A stretch of DNA of 64,000 nt, from the NCBI RefSeq assembly GCF_035956715.1, contig NZ_CP108381.1, forward strand, positions 5,612,001 through 5,676,000, in the 5' to 3' direction. Origin of the DNA: Nocardia sp. NBC_01329. GTDB taxonomy: Bacteria > Actinomycetota > Actinomycetes > Mycobacteriales > Mycobacteriaceae. Below the pieces are notes generated by a model. The model worked only from the letters and a program-made list of their open reading frames with translations. It was not told the DNA's origin and ran no database searches. Positions 52,343-60,477 of this stretch are shown here, piece by piece. Every line of letters starts with the position of its first letter. The stretch's first letter is position 1. The translations under genes and the position numbers were made by a program.

Positions 52343-52725
52343 TCGAAGGGCGAACTCGGTCGGCGCGGTCGATGCGTGTCCGAATGTAGAAAACTTGTGC
52401 GTGTAATGGGCGCGTCGCCGCGATTCAGCTTTCTAATCGCGCCTGCGGCTGGCAAGCTATTGAACGTCGGGCGTGAGCGCCGGTGCCACGTAAGGAATCT
52501 TGGTGTTGCGGCGGCAAGGCTCCGCTCGGTCGACTGGCGGCAGAGCGTCAGCGTCGGAGGAGGTAGCTTCGCGTGTCCACGCATTGTTGCGAAGCTGTCG
52601 GGGCCGTACGCGGATGCCGAGGTCGCCGTGGAGCGTGATTCGATCCTGTACGGCTTGTTACGACGACACGGCGCCGACACCCGTCAGGCCACGTGATCTT
52701 GCAGTTCTCGCGTTAGGAGCGGTCT

Positions 52726-53733
52726 ATGTCGAGCGGTTCAGCGAATGTTTCACGGGAAACATCACGCGTACCGGGAATGCTGGACGGCAGCAGTATCGGC
52801 CCGGAAGCCTTGGGAAGTACGCCTTATGGGCATATCTCCGCTACCGAGACGCCGATCGCTGCCGAGGCGCACCGCGCGAGCCAGCTAATGCATCCAGGAA
52901 AGGTGACAGTGCCGAAACCGCATGAGCAACGCATCATCACCGTGGCCAACCAGAAGGGCGGGGTGGGTAAGACCACGACGACGGTGAATCTGGCCGCGGC
53001 TCTGGCGCACCATGGGATGAAGGTGCTCGTGATCGATCTGGATCCACAGGGCAACGCCAGTACCGCGCTCGGGGTTGAGCACCACTCCGGTGTGCCATCC
53101 ACGTACGAGCTGTTGATCGGCGAGATCAAGGTTCATGATGCGATCCAGCAGAGCCCACACAGCGATAACCTGCTCTGCATTCCGGCGACGATCGATCTGG
53201 CCGGTGCGGAGATCGAGTTGGTCTCGATGGTGGCTCGGGAGGCACGGCTCAAGGGAGCTATCCAGGAAGCGAATATCGCGGGCTACGATATCGACTACGT
53301 CCTGATCGACTGCCCGCCCTCGCTCGGCTTGCTCACCATCAATGCGATGGTCGCTGCTCGGGAAGTCCTGATTCCGATCCAGTGCGAGTACTACGCGCTG
53401 GAAGGAGTGGGGCAGTTGATCCGGAATATCGGCCTGGTGCAATCGCATCTCAATCCCGAACTCCACGTGTCGACCGTGGTCCTCACCATGTACGACGGTC
53501 GTACCAAACTGGCGGACCAGGTCGCCGAAGAGGTCCGCAGTCACTTCGGCGATATCGTACTGCGCTCGGTGATCCCACGCAGCGTCAAGGTCTCTGAGGC
53601 ACCCGGATACGGGATGACGGTTCTCGACTACGATCCGGGCTCCCGTGGTGCCTTGAGTTATCTGGACGCCGGCCGGGAGATGGCCGCGCGCGGTGCGGTG
53701 AAAATCGCCGCGGTGACAGACGGCGCGGAGTAA
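52726..53733 (+). CDS. parA: ParA chromosome-partitioning ATPase
   Basis: 335 residues from ATG 52726. After a variable N-terminal region of about 65 residues (containing NVSRET, encoded by a parS site) comes the deviant Walker A KGGVGKTTT in VANQKGGVGKTTTTVNLAAA, with DLDPQGNAS and VLIDCPPSLG (Walker B). A MinD/ParA ATPase that with ParB moves origins to cell poles. ParB follows 73 bp downstream. Confidence 0.96.
   Translation: MSSGSANVSRETSRVPGMLDGSSIGPEALGSTPYGHISATETPIAAEAHRASQLMHPGKVTVPKPHEQRIITVANQKGGVGKTTTTVNLAAALAHHGMKVLVIDLDPQGNASTALGVEHHSGVPSTYELLIGEIKVHDAIQQSPHSDNLLCIPATIDLAGAEIELVSMVAREARLKGAIQEANIAGYDIDYVLIDCPPSLGLLTINAMVAAREVLIPIQCEYYALEGVGQLIRNIGLVQSHLNPELHVSTVVLTMYDGRTKLADQVAEEVRSHFGDIVLRSVIPRSVKVSEAPGYGMTVLDYDPGSRGALSYLDAGREMAARGAVKIAAVTDGAE
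52746..52761. promoter_or_regulatory. parS: parS site inside parA
   Basis: TGTTTCACGGGAAACA, identical to the site at 50049, lies at codons 7-12 of parA and encodes NVSRET. Confidence 0.8.
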
Positions 53734-53806
53734 ATGACGCGAAGTGAATGGATCGGGTGTGTGATCGGTCGTGATTGTGGACGCGGGCAAGGGAAAGGGT
53801 AGGCCG

Positions 53807-54823
53807 GTGAGTCAGTCGAAAAAGGGTGGACTGGGACGCGGTCTTGCGGCATTGATTCCGACGGGACCGGCGCCGGTCGCGGCGGGACTGGGCACCGAGG
53901 CGGCCAATGCGGTGATAGGTCTGGATCCTGGGCCCCGCCCCGCATCCACCTATCTGCACCAAGTGCCGGAGCCGGTGGAGCTGCCGGACCTGGCTCCGGC
54001 GGGTGACGCGGTCTATCGAGAGATCGCTCCGGACAAGATCGAGCCGAATCCGAAGCAGCCGCGACAGTATTTCGACGACGAGGCGTTGGCTGAACTCGTC
54101 CATTCGGTTCGTGAGTTCGGGCTGATGCAACCGATCGTGGTCCGCGAACTGGAGTCCGGCGACGGCCGCTATCAGTTGATCATGGGCGAGCGGCGCTGGC
54201 GAGCCTGCCAGAAGGCCGGTCTGGAAACGATCCCGGCCATCGTCCGGGAGACCAATGACGACGCCATGCTCCGGGATGCGCTCCTGGAGAATATTCATCG
54301 TGTTCAGCTGAATCCTCTGGAAGAAGCGGCGGCTTATCAGCAGCTGCTGGAGGAGTTCGGGGTCACCCAGGAAGAGCTCGCGACCCGTATCGGCCGGTCT
54401 CGGCCGGTGGTGACCAATATGATCCGGCTGCTGAAACTGCCGATTCCGGTGCAGCGCCGGGTCGCGGCCGGGGTGCTCTCTGCCGGGCATGCGCGGGCGC
54501 TGCTCGGTCTGGAAGGTGGAGCGGACACGCAGGAAGTGCTGGCGGCTCGGATTGTCGCCGAGGGGCTTTCGGTGCGGTCCACCGAGGAAGCGGTGAAGCT
54601 TGCGAACCGGGAACAGGAACCGCCCAAACCGCCGACACCGAAGCGGCCGCCGATCCACTCCCCCGGCTTACAGGATGTCGCTGATCGATTGTCCACATCG
54701 TTCGATACTCAAGTATCGGTGAGCCTCGGTAAACGGAAGGGCAAGATTGTCGTCGAGTTCGGATCGGTGGATGATCTGGAACGGATCGTCGATATGATGC
54801 TGCAATCCGCACTCGAGAATTGA
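53807..54823 (+). CDS. parB: ParB chromosome-partitioning protein
   Basis: 338 residues from GTG 53807 (VSQSKKGGLGRGLAALIPTG), where the conserved ParB N terminus begins; the frame is open to 53771. The CTPase motifs YREIAPDKIEPNPKQPRQYF and MGERRWRACQKAG, the HTH region GVTQEELATRIGRSRPVVTN and the C-terminal dimer segment VSLGKRKGKIVVEFGSVDDL are visible. It binds parS, clamps and spreads with CTP, and recruits SMC. The N-terminal GLGRGLAALI helix interacts with ParA. Confidence 0.96.
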   Translation: MSQSKKGGLGRGLAALIPTGPAPVAAGLGTEAANAVIGLDPGPRPASTYLHQVPEPVELPDLAPAGDAVYREIAPDKIEPNPKQPRQYFDDEALAELVHSVREFGLMQPIVVRELESGDGRYQLIMGERRWRACQKAGLETIPAIVRETNDDAMLRDALLENIHRVQLNPLEEAAAYQQLLEEFGVTQEELATRIGRSRPVVTNMIRLLKLPIPVQRRVAAGVLSAGHARALLGLEGGADTQEVLAARIVAEGLSVRSTEEAVKLANREQEPPKPPTPKRPPIHSPGLQDVADRLSTSFDTQVSVSLGKRKGKIVVEFGSVDDLERIVDMMLQSALEN

Positions 54824-54998
54824 AAATTTGCCGTGTTGCCCGCCCGAACTCTCTCCTGGAGATGAAGCGTCACTGTGACAGTGTCCGGAATCGGGGCTCG
54901 AGCGTGATGACGGCCATCAAACGAAGATCACGGTGACGCGAAATGAGGCGGGTTCGCTTGATCGCATATTCTGGCTGTCGAGAAAACTATGATGCGGC

Positions 54999-55763
54999 GT
55001 GAGTGTAGACGAATCGGATAGCTGGAGGCTGAGCAGAGCGGTGTCGACCAGCGTCACAGGACTAACCCTGGAGAACATCAGCCGGCTGCCGGCACATGCC
55101 CGCCGCTGTGTGTTCTGGGAAATGGACCCGGCGGTGGCCGCGGACTCCTGTGGATTCAGCGATCCGATGTTCGAGAAGGAAGCCTGGATCTCGACGGTCA
55201 TGCTCGAATGGGGTTCGTGTGGCCAACTGGCGACAATCGACGACAAAACTGTCGGTTGCGCGCTGTACGCACCGCCGCGGGTGGTGCCCCGCGCGGGGCT
55301 CTTCCCCACTTCACCGGTCAGCCCCGACGCGATACTGCTCACCACACTCGGCACGGAGTATCCCGACCTGGACGGTGATATCGCCTACCGTTTGGTGCAG
55401 GGAGTGGTCACCGACCTGATCCGGCGAGGTGTCCGCGCCCTGGAAGCCTTCGGTATCCGGGGTACCCCACCGAGTACGGCTCTCTCCGACCGGCCCACCG
55501 GGACCATGCGCCTGATGGAAAGGATCGGCGCGCCCGACCGTGCGCGACGGTCCATTCTCGACTGCAGCCCACAGAACTGCATGATCGAATCCGACTTCTT
55601 GGAGGAAGTCGGATTCGAAGTGGTCGCACAGCATCATCGCTTTCCGCGGCTGCGGCTGGAACTCGATTCCGACCACGGCTGGAAGGAAGACGTCGAGCGT
55701 GCACTCGACCAACTGCTGGCCGCCGCTTCCATGACCGTGCCGACCCGGGTACTCACCCTGTAG
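54999..55763 (+). CDS. GNAT-family N-acetyltransferase
   Basis: 254 residues from GTG 54999; a GTG at 55041 is another possible start. PAHARRCVFWEMDPAVAADS, LATIDDKTVGCALYAPP and FLEEVGFEVVAQHHRFPRLR match the GNAT protein encoded beside parB in mycobacteria (Rv3916c). The acetyl-CoA loop (R/Q-x-x-G-x-G/A) is not evident, so activity is uncertain. It is convergent with cwlM, 23 bp apart. Confidence 0.85.
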   Translation: MSVDESDSWRLSRAVSTSVTGLTLENISRLPAHARRCVFWEMDPAVAADSCGFSDPMFEKEAWISTVMLEWGSCGQLATIDDKTVGCALYAPPRVVPRAGLFPTSPVSPDAILLTTLGTEYPDLDGDIAYRLVQGVVTDLIRRGVRALEAFGIRGTPPSTALSDRPTGTMRLMERIGAPDRARRSILDCSPQNCMIESDFLEEVGFEVVAQHHRFPRLRLELDSDHGWKEDVERALDQLLAAASMTVPTRVLTL

Positions 55764-55786
55764 AAACCGAGTGGGAACGGAATTCG

Positions 55787-56980
55787 CTAACCGCTATCGG
55801 CGGCGGCGAGTTCCTCGGCCAATAGCTCGGCGAAAGTGTATGTGCCGGTGGGCTGGTCGTCCTGTCCGAGCAGGTAGAGGCGCTTCACCGAGATCAGGAT
55901 CGCTTCCGCGATGACATCGCGCATCCGCGGGCTGGCCAGCACCGACGCGTCGTATTGATTCGTCACGTAGCCGAGATCGACCTGCACAGTCGGCATCTTG
56001 GTCAGTCGGAGCAGATCCCAGGTGCGTGGATGGGTGCGGCAGTCCTGCAGCGAGGTCCGAGCCACCACCTCACGCTGGATGAACCCGGCCAGTACCTGCC
56101 CGATCATGGAGACCGAGCCGTGCGAATTACCGAAGTAGAACCCGGCCACACCGTTGGCCATAGGGCTGGAATTGGACGCGCACCGTAGCGAGATCATCAG
56201 ATCGGCGTCGAAGGCGTTGGATGTTTCCGCGCGTTCCACATCGGTTGGATTGCTACCCCACGGGCGGGACAGGAACGTCTCCATCCCAGTGGCGGCCATC
56301 CGGCCCTCCAGCCGGCTGGCCAGATCCCACAGGACCTCCGCTTCGTACACATCGCCGAATTCGGTGGGTACGGCGCGACCTCGATCATCGCCACCCAGAC
56401 CCGGGTCGATGACGATGCGCTTACCGGTGAGCTGTGGGCCCGCCCGATGCACCACTTCCTCTTCGGCGATCCGATGCGGATTACCGCCGGTGACCCGAGC
56501 GCCGAGCAGTTCCAGCGAGCGCAGCGTATCCGGACCGCAGATCCCGTCGGCCGATAAGCCGATCTCGCGCTGGAAGGAGGTCAGACCCTCATGGGTGTGC
56601 GGACCGAAGAAACCGTCCACCCGGTGCACGTAGAAACCGAGGTCTTGCAGTCGGCGTTGCAATGTCGCGACATCGTCGCCGTAGAGCGGTGCGGAGAGTT
56701 GATAGATGAGGGTCCGGGCGCCCAACCGGTACGACGCCTCTTTCAGCGCCCGATAGGTGGCCGGACCGACATCACCGTCGACCAGCAATCCGCGGTGCTG
56801 CTGGAACGCACGCACCGCGGAGTCGAGCTGATAATCGAAGGTGGCTTCGGTGTCTTTCCAATATTCGCCCGCGCCGTCGGTGTCCACGCCGTTGTGCGCG
56901 TGCAGGAACCCCAGACTGGCCAGGGTGCTCCGAACCTCTGCTACGGCTGGACCGGTGTCGCCGTGACGAAGTCGGTGCAT
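55787..56980 (-). CDS. cwlM: CwlM-like peptidoglycan regulator (amidase_3 fold)
   Basis: 397 residues. Two peptidoglycan-binding domains (about 1-70 and 80-150, with DGDVGPATYRALKEA and DGICGPDTLRSLELL) precede an amidase_3 domain. The zinc ligands of active amidases appear lost: DPGLGGDD in place of DPGHGG, SLRCAS in place of S-H-x-N, and VQVDLGYVTN with Asp in place of the catalytic Glu; only the Glu in YEAEVLWDLA remains. In mycobacteria CwlM is not an amidase: PknB phosphorylates a C-terminal Thr, and phospho-CwlM activates MurA. The Thr-rich QPTGTYTFAELL tail fits that site. Confidence 0.92.
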   Translation of the reverse strand: MHRLRHGDTGPAVAEVRSTLASLGFLHAHNGVDTDGAGEYWKDTEATFDYQLDSAVRAFQQHRGLLVDGDVGPATYRALKEASYRLGARTLIYQLSAPLYGDDVATLQRRLQDLGFYVHRVDGFFGPHTHEGLTSFQREIGLSADGICGPDTLRSLELLGARVTGGNPHRIAEEEVVHRAGPQLTGKRIVIDPGLGGDDRGRAVPTEFGDVYEAEVLWDLASRLEGRMAATGMETFLSRPWGSNPTDVERAETSNAFDADLMISLRCASNSSPMANGVAGFYFGNSHGSVSMIGQVLAGFIQREVVARTSLQDCRTHPRTWDLLRLTKMPTVQVDLGYVTNQYDASVLASPRMRDVIAEAILISVKRLYLLGQDDQPTGTYTFAELLAEELAAADSG

Positions 56981-57155
56981 GCGTGAGGGCCCTTCCTTCC
57001 GTCAATCCCGGGTACCCACTCATGCGACGGCCTATACCCTCGCACGACGGAGCGTGGTCGATTCTGTCAGACCCGGACCGGAATTCGACAATCTTGGTCA
57101 GGGCATACTACGGCGCGCCGCCATGTCATGGCTGCCTGTTGGCGTATTCGAGACG

Positions 57156-57488
57156 TCAGATAACGTCTTCGATTTCCCGCAGGAGAGCGGCCTTGCCCTT
57201 GGCTCCGACGATCTGCTTCACCGGCTTGCCGCCGGCGAACAGGATCATAGTCGGGATACTCATCACCTGATAGTCGCGGGCGGTCTCGGGGTTGGCGTCG
57301 ATATCCAGCTTCGCCACCGTGAGTTTTTCGCCGTGCGAACCCGCGATCTCCTCCAGGACCGGGGCGACCATCTTGCACGGCCCGCACCAGGTGGCCCAGA
57401 AATCGACCAGCACCGGCTTCTCGCTCAGCAACACGTCGTCGGCGAACGACTTGTCGGTGACGGTGACCGTATTGGTGCTCTCGGACAT
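57156..57488 (-). CDS. Thioredoxin
   Basis: 110 residues with the redox motif WCGPC in VDFWATWCGPCKMVAP, the cis-Pro in MSIPTMILF and the GAKGKAAL tail. Full length for the family. It is reduced by TrxB, whose gene ends 40 bp before this start, so they form one operon as in M. tuberculosis (trxB2-trxC). It probably provides reducing equivalents and supports SigM-linked stress responses. Confidence 0.96.
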   Translation of the reverse strand: MSESTNTVTVTDKSFADDVLLSEKPVLVDFWATWCGPCKMVAPVLEEIAGSHGEKLTVAKLDIDANPETARDYQVMSIPTMILFAGGKPVKQIVGAKGKAALLREIEDVI

Positions 57489-57528
57489 GGTGTTCTCCTT
57501 GATCTCCGGGCGCGACTCGCCCGCGGGG

Positions 57529-58518
57529 TCAGTTCGCTACGGCGACATCGACCGGCTGGTCGGCGTGCGACAGCGTATTGCTGGTGATATCGCCCTTCTC
57601 GGCGAGCCAGCGTTCGGCGTCGATGGCGGCACGGCAGCCCGTACCGGCCGCGGTGATCGCCTGCCTATAGGTGTGGTCCACCAGGTCACCGGCGGCGAAG
57701 ACGCCCTCGACAGTGGTCTGGGTCCCCGGATCGCGGACCTGCACATAACCCGCGGCGTCCAGATCGATCTGGCCGCGGACGAGTTCGCTGCGCGGATCGT
57801 GGCCGATGGCGACGAACAGGCCGGTGGCGGCGAGCTCGGAGGTCTCACCGGTCCGGGTGTCGCGCAGTGTCAGCGACGTGACGCTGGTCTCGCCGTGTAC
57901 CCGCAAGACTTCGGCATTGAGATGGAAGCGGATCTTCTCGTTGGCCTTGGCCCGTTCGAGCATGATGCGGGACGCCCGGAACTCTTCGCGCCGGTGCACT
58001 ACGGTGACACTGGCGGCGAACTTGGTGAGGAAGATCGCCTCCTCCATTGCCGAGTCGCCACCGCCGACCACCACGATGTCCTGGCCCTTGAAGAAGAAGC
58101 CGTCACAGGTGGCACATGCGCTGACGCCGCGGCCGAGCAGATCCTGCTCACCGGGGACGTCGAGGTAGCGAGCTGCTGAGCCCATGGCGAGGATCACCGC
58201 GTATGCCTCGTACACATCATCACCCACGGTGACCTTCTTCACCGGACCGCTCAGGTCGATCGCATCCACATCTTCGGTCCGGATATCGGCACCGAAGCGT
58301 TTGGCCTGATCACGCATCTGTTCCATGAGGTCGGGGCCCATGATGCCGTCGCGGAAACCGGGGAAGTTCTCCACCTCGGTGGTGGTCATCAACGCGCCAC
58401 CGAACTGGGTGCCCTCGAACACCAGTGGCCGGAGCTCGGCGCGGGCGGCATACACGGCGGCGGTGTAGCCGGCCGGACCGGAGCCGACGATGATCAGGTC
58501 GCGAACTGGCGTGCTCAT
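57529..58518 (-). CDS. trxB: Thioredoxin reductase
   Basis: 329 residues from ATG 58518 (MSTPVRDLIIVGSGPAGYTA), with GGAAGGG upstream. FAD-binding GSGPAGYTAAVYAARAEL, the redox CATC in SACATCDGFFF, the NADPH motif VVVGGGDSAMEEA and GVFAAGDLVD near the end identify it. It passes electrons from NADPH to thioredoxin. Confidence 0.97.
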   Translation of the reverse strand: MSTPVRDLIIVGSGPAGYTAAVYAARAELRPLVFEGTQFGGALMTTTEVENFPGFRDGIMGPDLMEQMRDQAKRFGADIRTEDVDAIDLSGPVKKVTVGDDVYEAYAVILAMGSAARYLDVPGEQDLLGRGVSACATCDGFFFKGQDIVVVGGGDSAMEEAIFLTKFAASVTVVHRREEFRASRIMLERAKANEKIRFHLNAEVLRVHGETSVTSLTLRDTRTGETSELAATGLFVAIGHDPRSELVRGQIDLDAAGYVQVRDPGTQTTVEGVFAAGDLVDHTYRQAITAAGTGCRAAIDAERWLAEKGDITSNTLSHADQPVDVAVAN

Positions 58519-58634
58519 GAGACCCTTCCAGAGAAAGCTAGCGGGGACGATTCGGTCAACAACAGCGTAGACGCGCTTTGTTCCCGCTCCCCCGGCCCCG
58601 GCGAGTGCGGCCGGAGGCGTGGGCCCAGGCGTGC

Positions 58635-59498
58635 CTAGCCGATATCGGTAGGGGTCGCGAGGACCTCGGGGTTGCCGGGCCCGCAACCGGAGCCGACCAC
58701 GAGCGCGGTGATCTGAGCGCCGTTACGCCCCCCGACCAGAACGAGCACCGCTTCGCGGCCGCGGAAGTCCATATCGGTGGACCCCAGTACCGGGCGGTCG
58801 ATTCCCACGGCCCGCACACATGCCGTGAGGGCGGCGGGGTCGGCGAGCCGGCCGCGGACATCGTTTCGGCCGAGCGCGCGCAGGGCCACCGCGGTGTCCA
58901 GACCGAGGCTCGGTTCGATGCTTTCGGAGAGTGGTGGGGCGGCTGTGGGATCGGTCGCGTGATCGGAGTCGTTCACGGCGAAGAAAGCGGCCCCGGCGGC
59001 GACCACGGTCACCGCCGCGGCCGACAGTGCGGCCGCGATACGGCGTCTCCGCCGGCGCGCGTCGAGTGGAATCGGGACTGCGACAGCGCCTGAATTCGCG
59101 GAAAGTGTTCCGGGACTCGCGTCCCCGAAATCGCGGATCGGAGAATCGGGAGAGGGTGACGGGAAGTGTAAGAGGCCGGGCGGTCGGCTATCCAGTGGCT
59201 CGGTGAACTCGACCGACGTTGCATCCCCTACCGAATCACCGAGCGGCCCACCCAGCGATTCGGCCAGCGCGTTCAGGCGCGCGGCGATATCGCCGGGGAT
59301 CGGGCGGGCGATCCGCTCCGAACCACCCAAGGCGGCCAGGGACCCGCGGATCCTATCGAGCGAATCGAGGTAGCGTTTAGCCTCCGGGTCCCGCTGTACC
59401 GCGGGCCACAAGCGGGCGCCGAGTTCCGGATCGATATTTCCGGCATGCAGGTCGGCGAGCAACTCCTCGGTGAACGGAGGTTGCGGAATAGGGCTCAT
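58635..59498 (-). CDS. Anti-sigma-M factor-like membrane protein
   Basis: 287 residues from ATG 59498, with GGAGG upstream. The cytoplasmic N-terminal part (about 1-150; FTEELLADLHAGNIDPELGA) lacks the HxxxCxxC zinc motif common in anti-sigma domains; a membrane segment (about 154-174) precedes an extracytoplasmic domain (175-287). Position between sigM and trxB matches the SigM anti-sigma factor (RsmA, Rv3912) in M. tuberculosis. It probably holds SigM inactive until a signal releases it. Confidence 0.87.
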   Translation of the reverse strand: MSPIPQPPFTEELLADLHAGNIDPELGARLWPAVQRDPEAKRYLDSLDRIRGSLAALGGSERIARPIPGDIAARLNALAESLGGPLGDSVGDATSVEFTEPLDSRPPGLLHFPSPSPDSPIRDFGDASPGTLSANSGAVAVPIPLDARRRRRRIAAALSAAAVTVVAAGAAFFAVNDSDHATDPTAAPPLSESIEPSLGLDTAVALRALGRNDVRGRLADPAALTACVRAVGIDRPVLGSTDMDFRGREAVLVLVGGRNGAQITALVVGSGCGPGNPEVLATPTDIG

Positions 59499-59632
59499 GA
59501 CCTGCACACCTCCAATGCTGCTGCTGCGTCCATCTGACTCGGGTACCGATTCCTGCGGCCGGTGGTTACCTACTCCCTCGGGTACATACCGTTCGGGAGG
59601 AAAAATGTGTCACTGATACTGACGCGGCGGGG

Positions 59633-60265
59633 CTACATCTGGTTCCTCTCCACGTGCAGAGAATCCAGTTCGGTCTTCAGGCGCTGCCGGGCGCGGGCAC
59701 ATCTGCTCTTCACCGTGCCCACCGGAACGCCGAGCAGTTCCGCGGCGGCCGCGACGCTGTATCCTTCCACGTCCACCGCGACCACCGCCGCACGCTGGTC
59801 CGGGGGAAGCTGAAAAAGCGCGCGTTCGAGCACGAGTGAGATATCGACCCGGCTGTAATCATCGGATTCGTCCGATATTTCGGGCCATACTTCCGGCGGC
59901 AGGAAGGTAGCGGGTCGGGCGCGATTACGGCGTATCCGGTCCAGACAGGCGTTGACCACGATCCGGTGGAGCCAGGTGCGGACCCCGGATTCCGCGCGGA
60001 AGGAGGCGGCATTGCGGTGCGCGGACAGCAGCGCCTCCTGCAAGGCGTCGGCCGCGTCCTCCGGGGAGTAGCAGACCCGTGCAGCGGTCTGCCAGAGATG
60101 GTCGTTGTGCCTGCGGATCAGTGCGGCGAAAGCGTGTGGGGCGCCGTTCACATGCGCCCGCAGCAGATCTATATCGGTTGTCGTATCCAGCCGGGATTCC
60201 CCCGTTCCCGCCGCACCGGTCCCGGTCGTCCCTGCACGACCCCCCACGTTCAGTTCGAACGACAA
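59633..60265 (-). CDS. sigM: ECF RNA polymerase sigma factor SigM
   Basis: 210 residues. Region 2 (about 38-105; FAALIRRHNDHLWQTAARVC, AADALQEALLSAHRNAASFR, GVRTWLHRIVVNACLDRIRR) and region 4 (about 150-200; LPPDQRAAVVAVDVEGYSVA, LLGVPVGTVKSRCARARQRL) are present with no regions 1 or 3, the ECF layout. It directs RNA polymerase to stress or envelope-related genes; in M. tuberculosis SigM controls secreted Esx and lipid genes. The anti-sigma gene follows 134 bp downstream. Confidence 0.94.
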   Translation of the reverse strand: MSFELNVGGRAGTTGTGAAGTGESRLDTTTDIDLLRAHVNGAPHAFAALIRRHNDHLWQTAARVCYSPEDAADALQEALLSAHRNAASFRAESGVRTWLHRIVVNACLDRIRRNRARPATFLPPEVWPEISDESDDYSRVDISLVLERALFQLPPDQRAAVVAVDVEGYSVAAAAELLGVPVGTVKSRCARARQRLKTELDSLHVERNQM

Positions 60266-60477
60266 TAGCCAACCCCTTGGACAGCGCTCACGACAGCAAC
60301 GACGGTCGGCGATCCGGCACCGACAACCACTGCGAGTAGGCAGCGTGCGGAATCGTACCCCTGATCCCGCCGGGCTCCCTGCTGAGAGCGCGGATCGAGA
60401 TCATATCCCGGCAAACGATTCTGCGGCAACCGATTCGGCCTCCGCACGCGCGCAGATGTGGAGGCCGAATCGCGGTA

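Larger units (their letters stand above)
50461..52725. other. Gene-free stretch between the 8-bp repeat and parA
   Basis: About 2.3 kb (2.7 kb counting from rsmG) in which no ORF has protein-like composition: the longest are Arg/Cys/Trp/Ser-rich with random-looking third positions. It contains a degenerate parS-like core, a 13-bp tandem repeat and a second inverted-repeat parS site. In most relatives parA follows rsmG closely. Confidence 0.7.

Noticed and set aside
52066..52680. 204-residue minus-strand ORF in the parS island
   Set aside because: Composition is random-looking and the frame runs through a parS inverted repeat.
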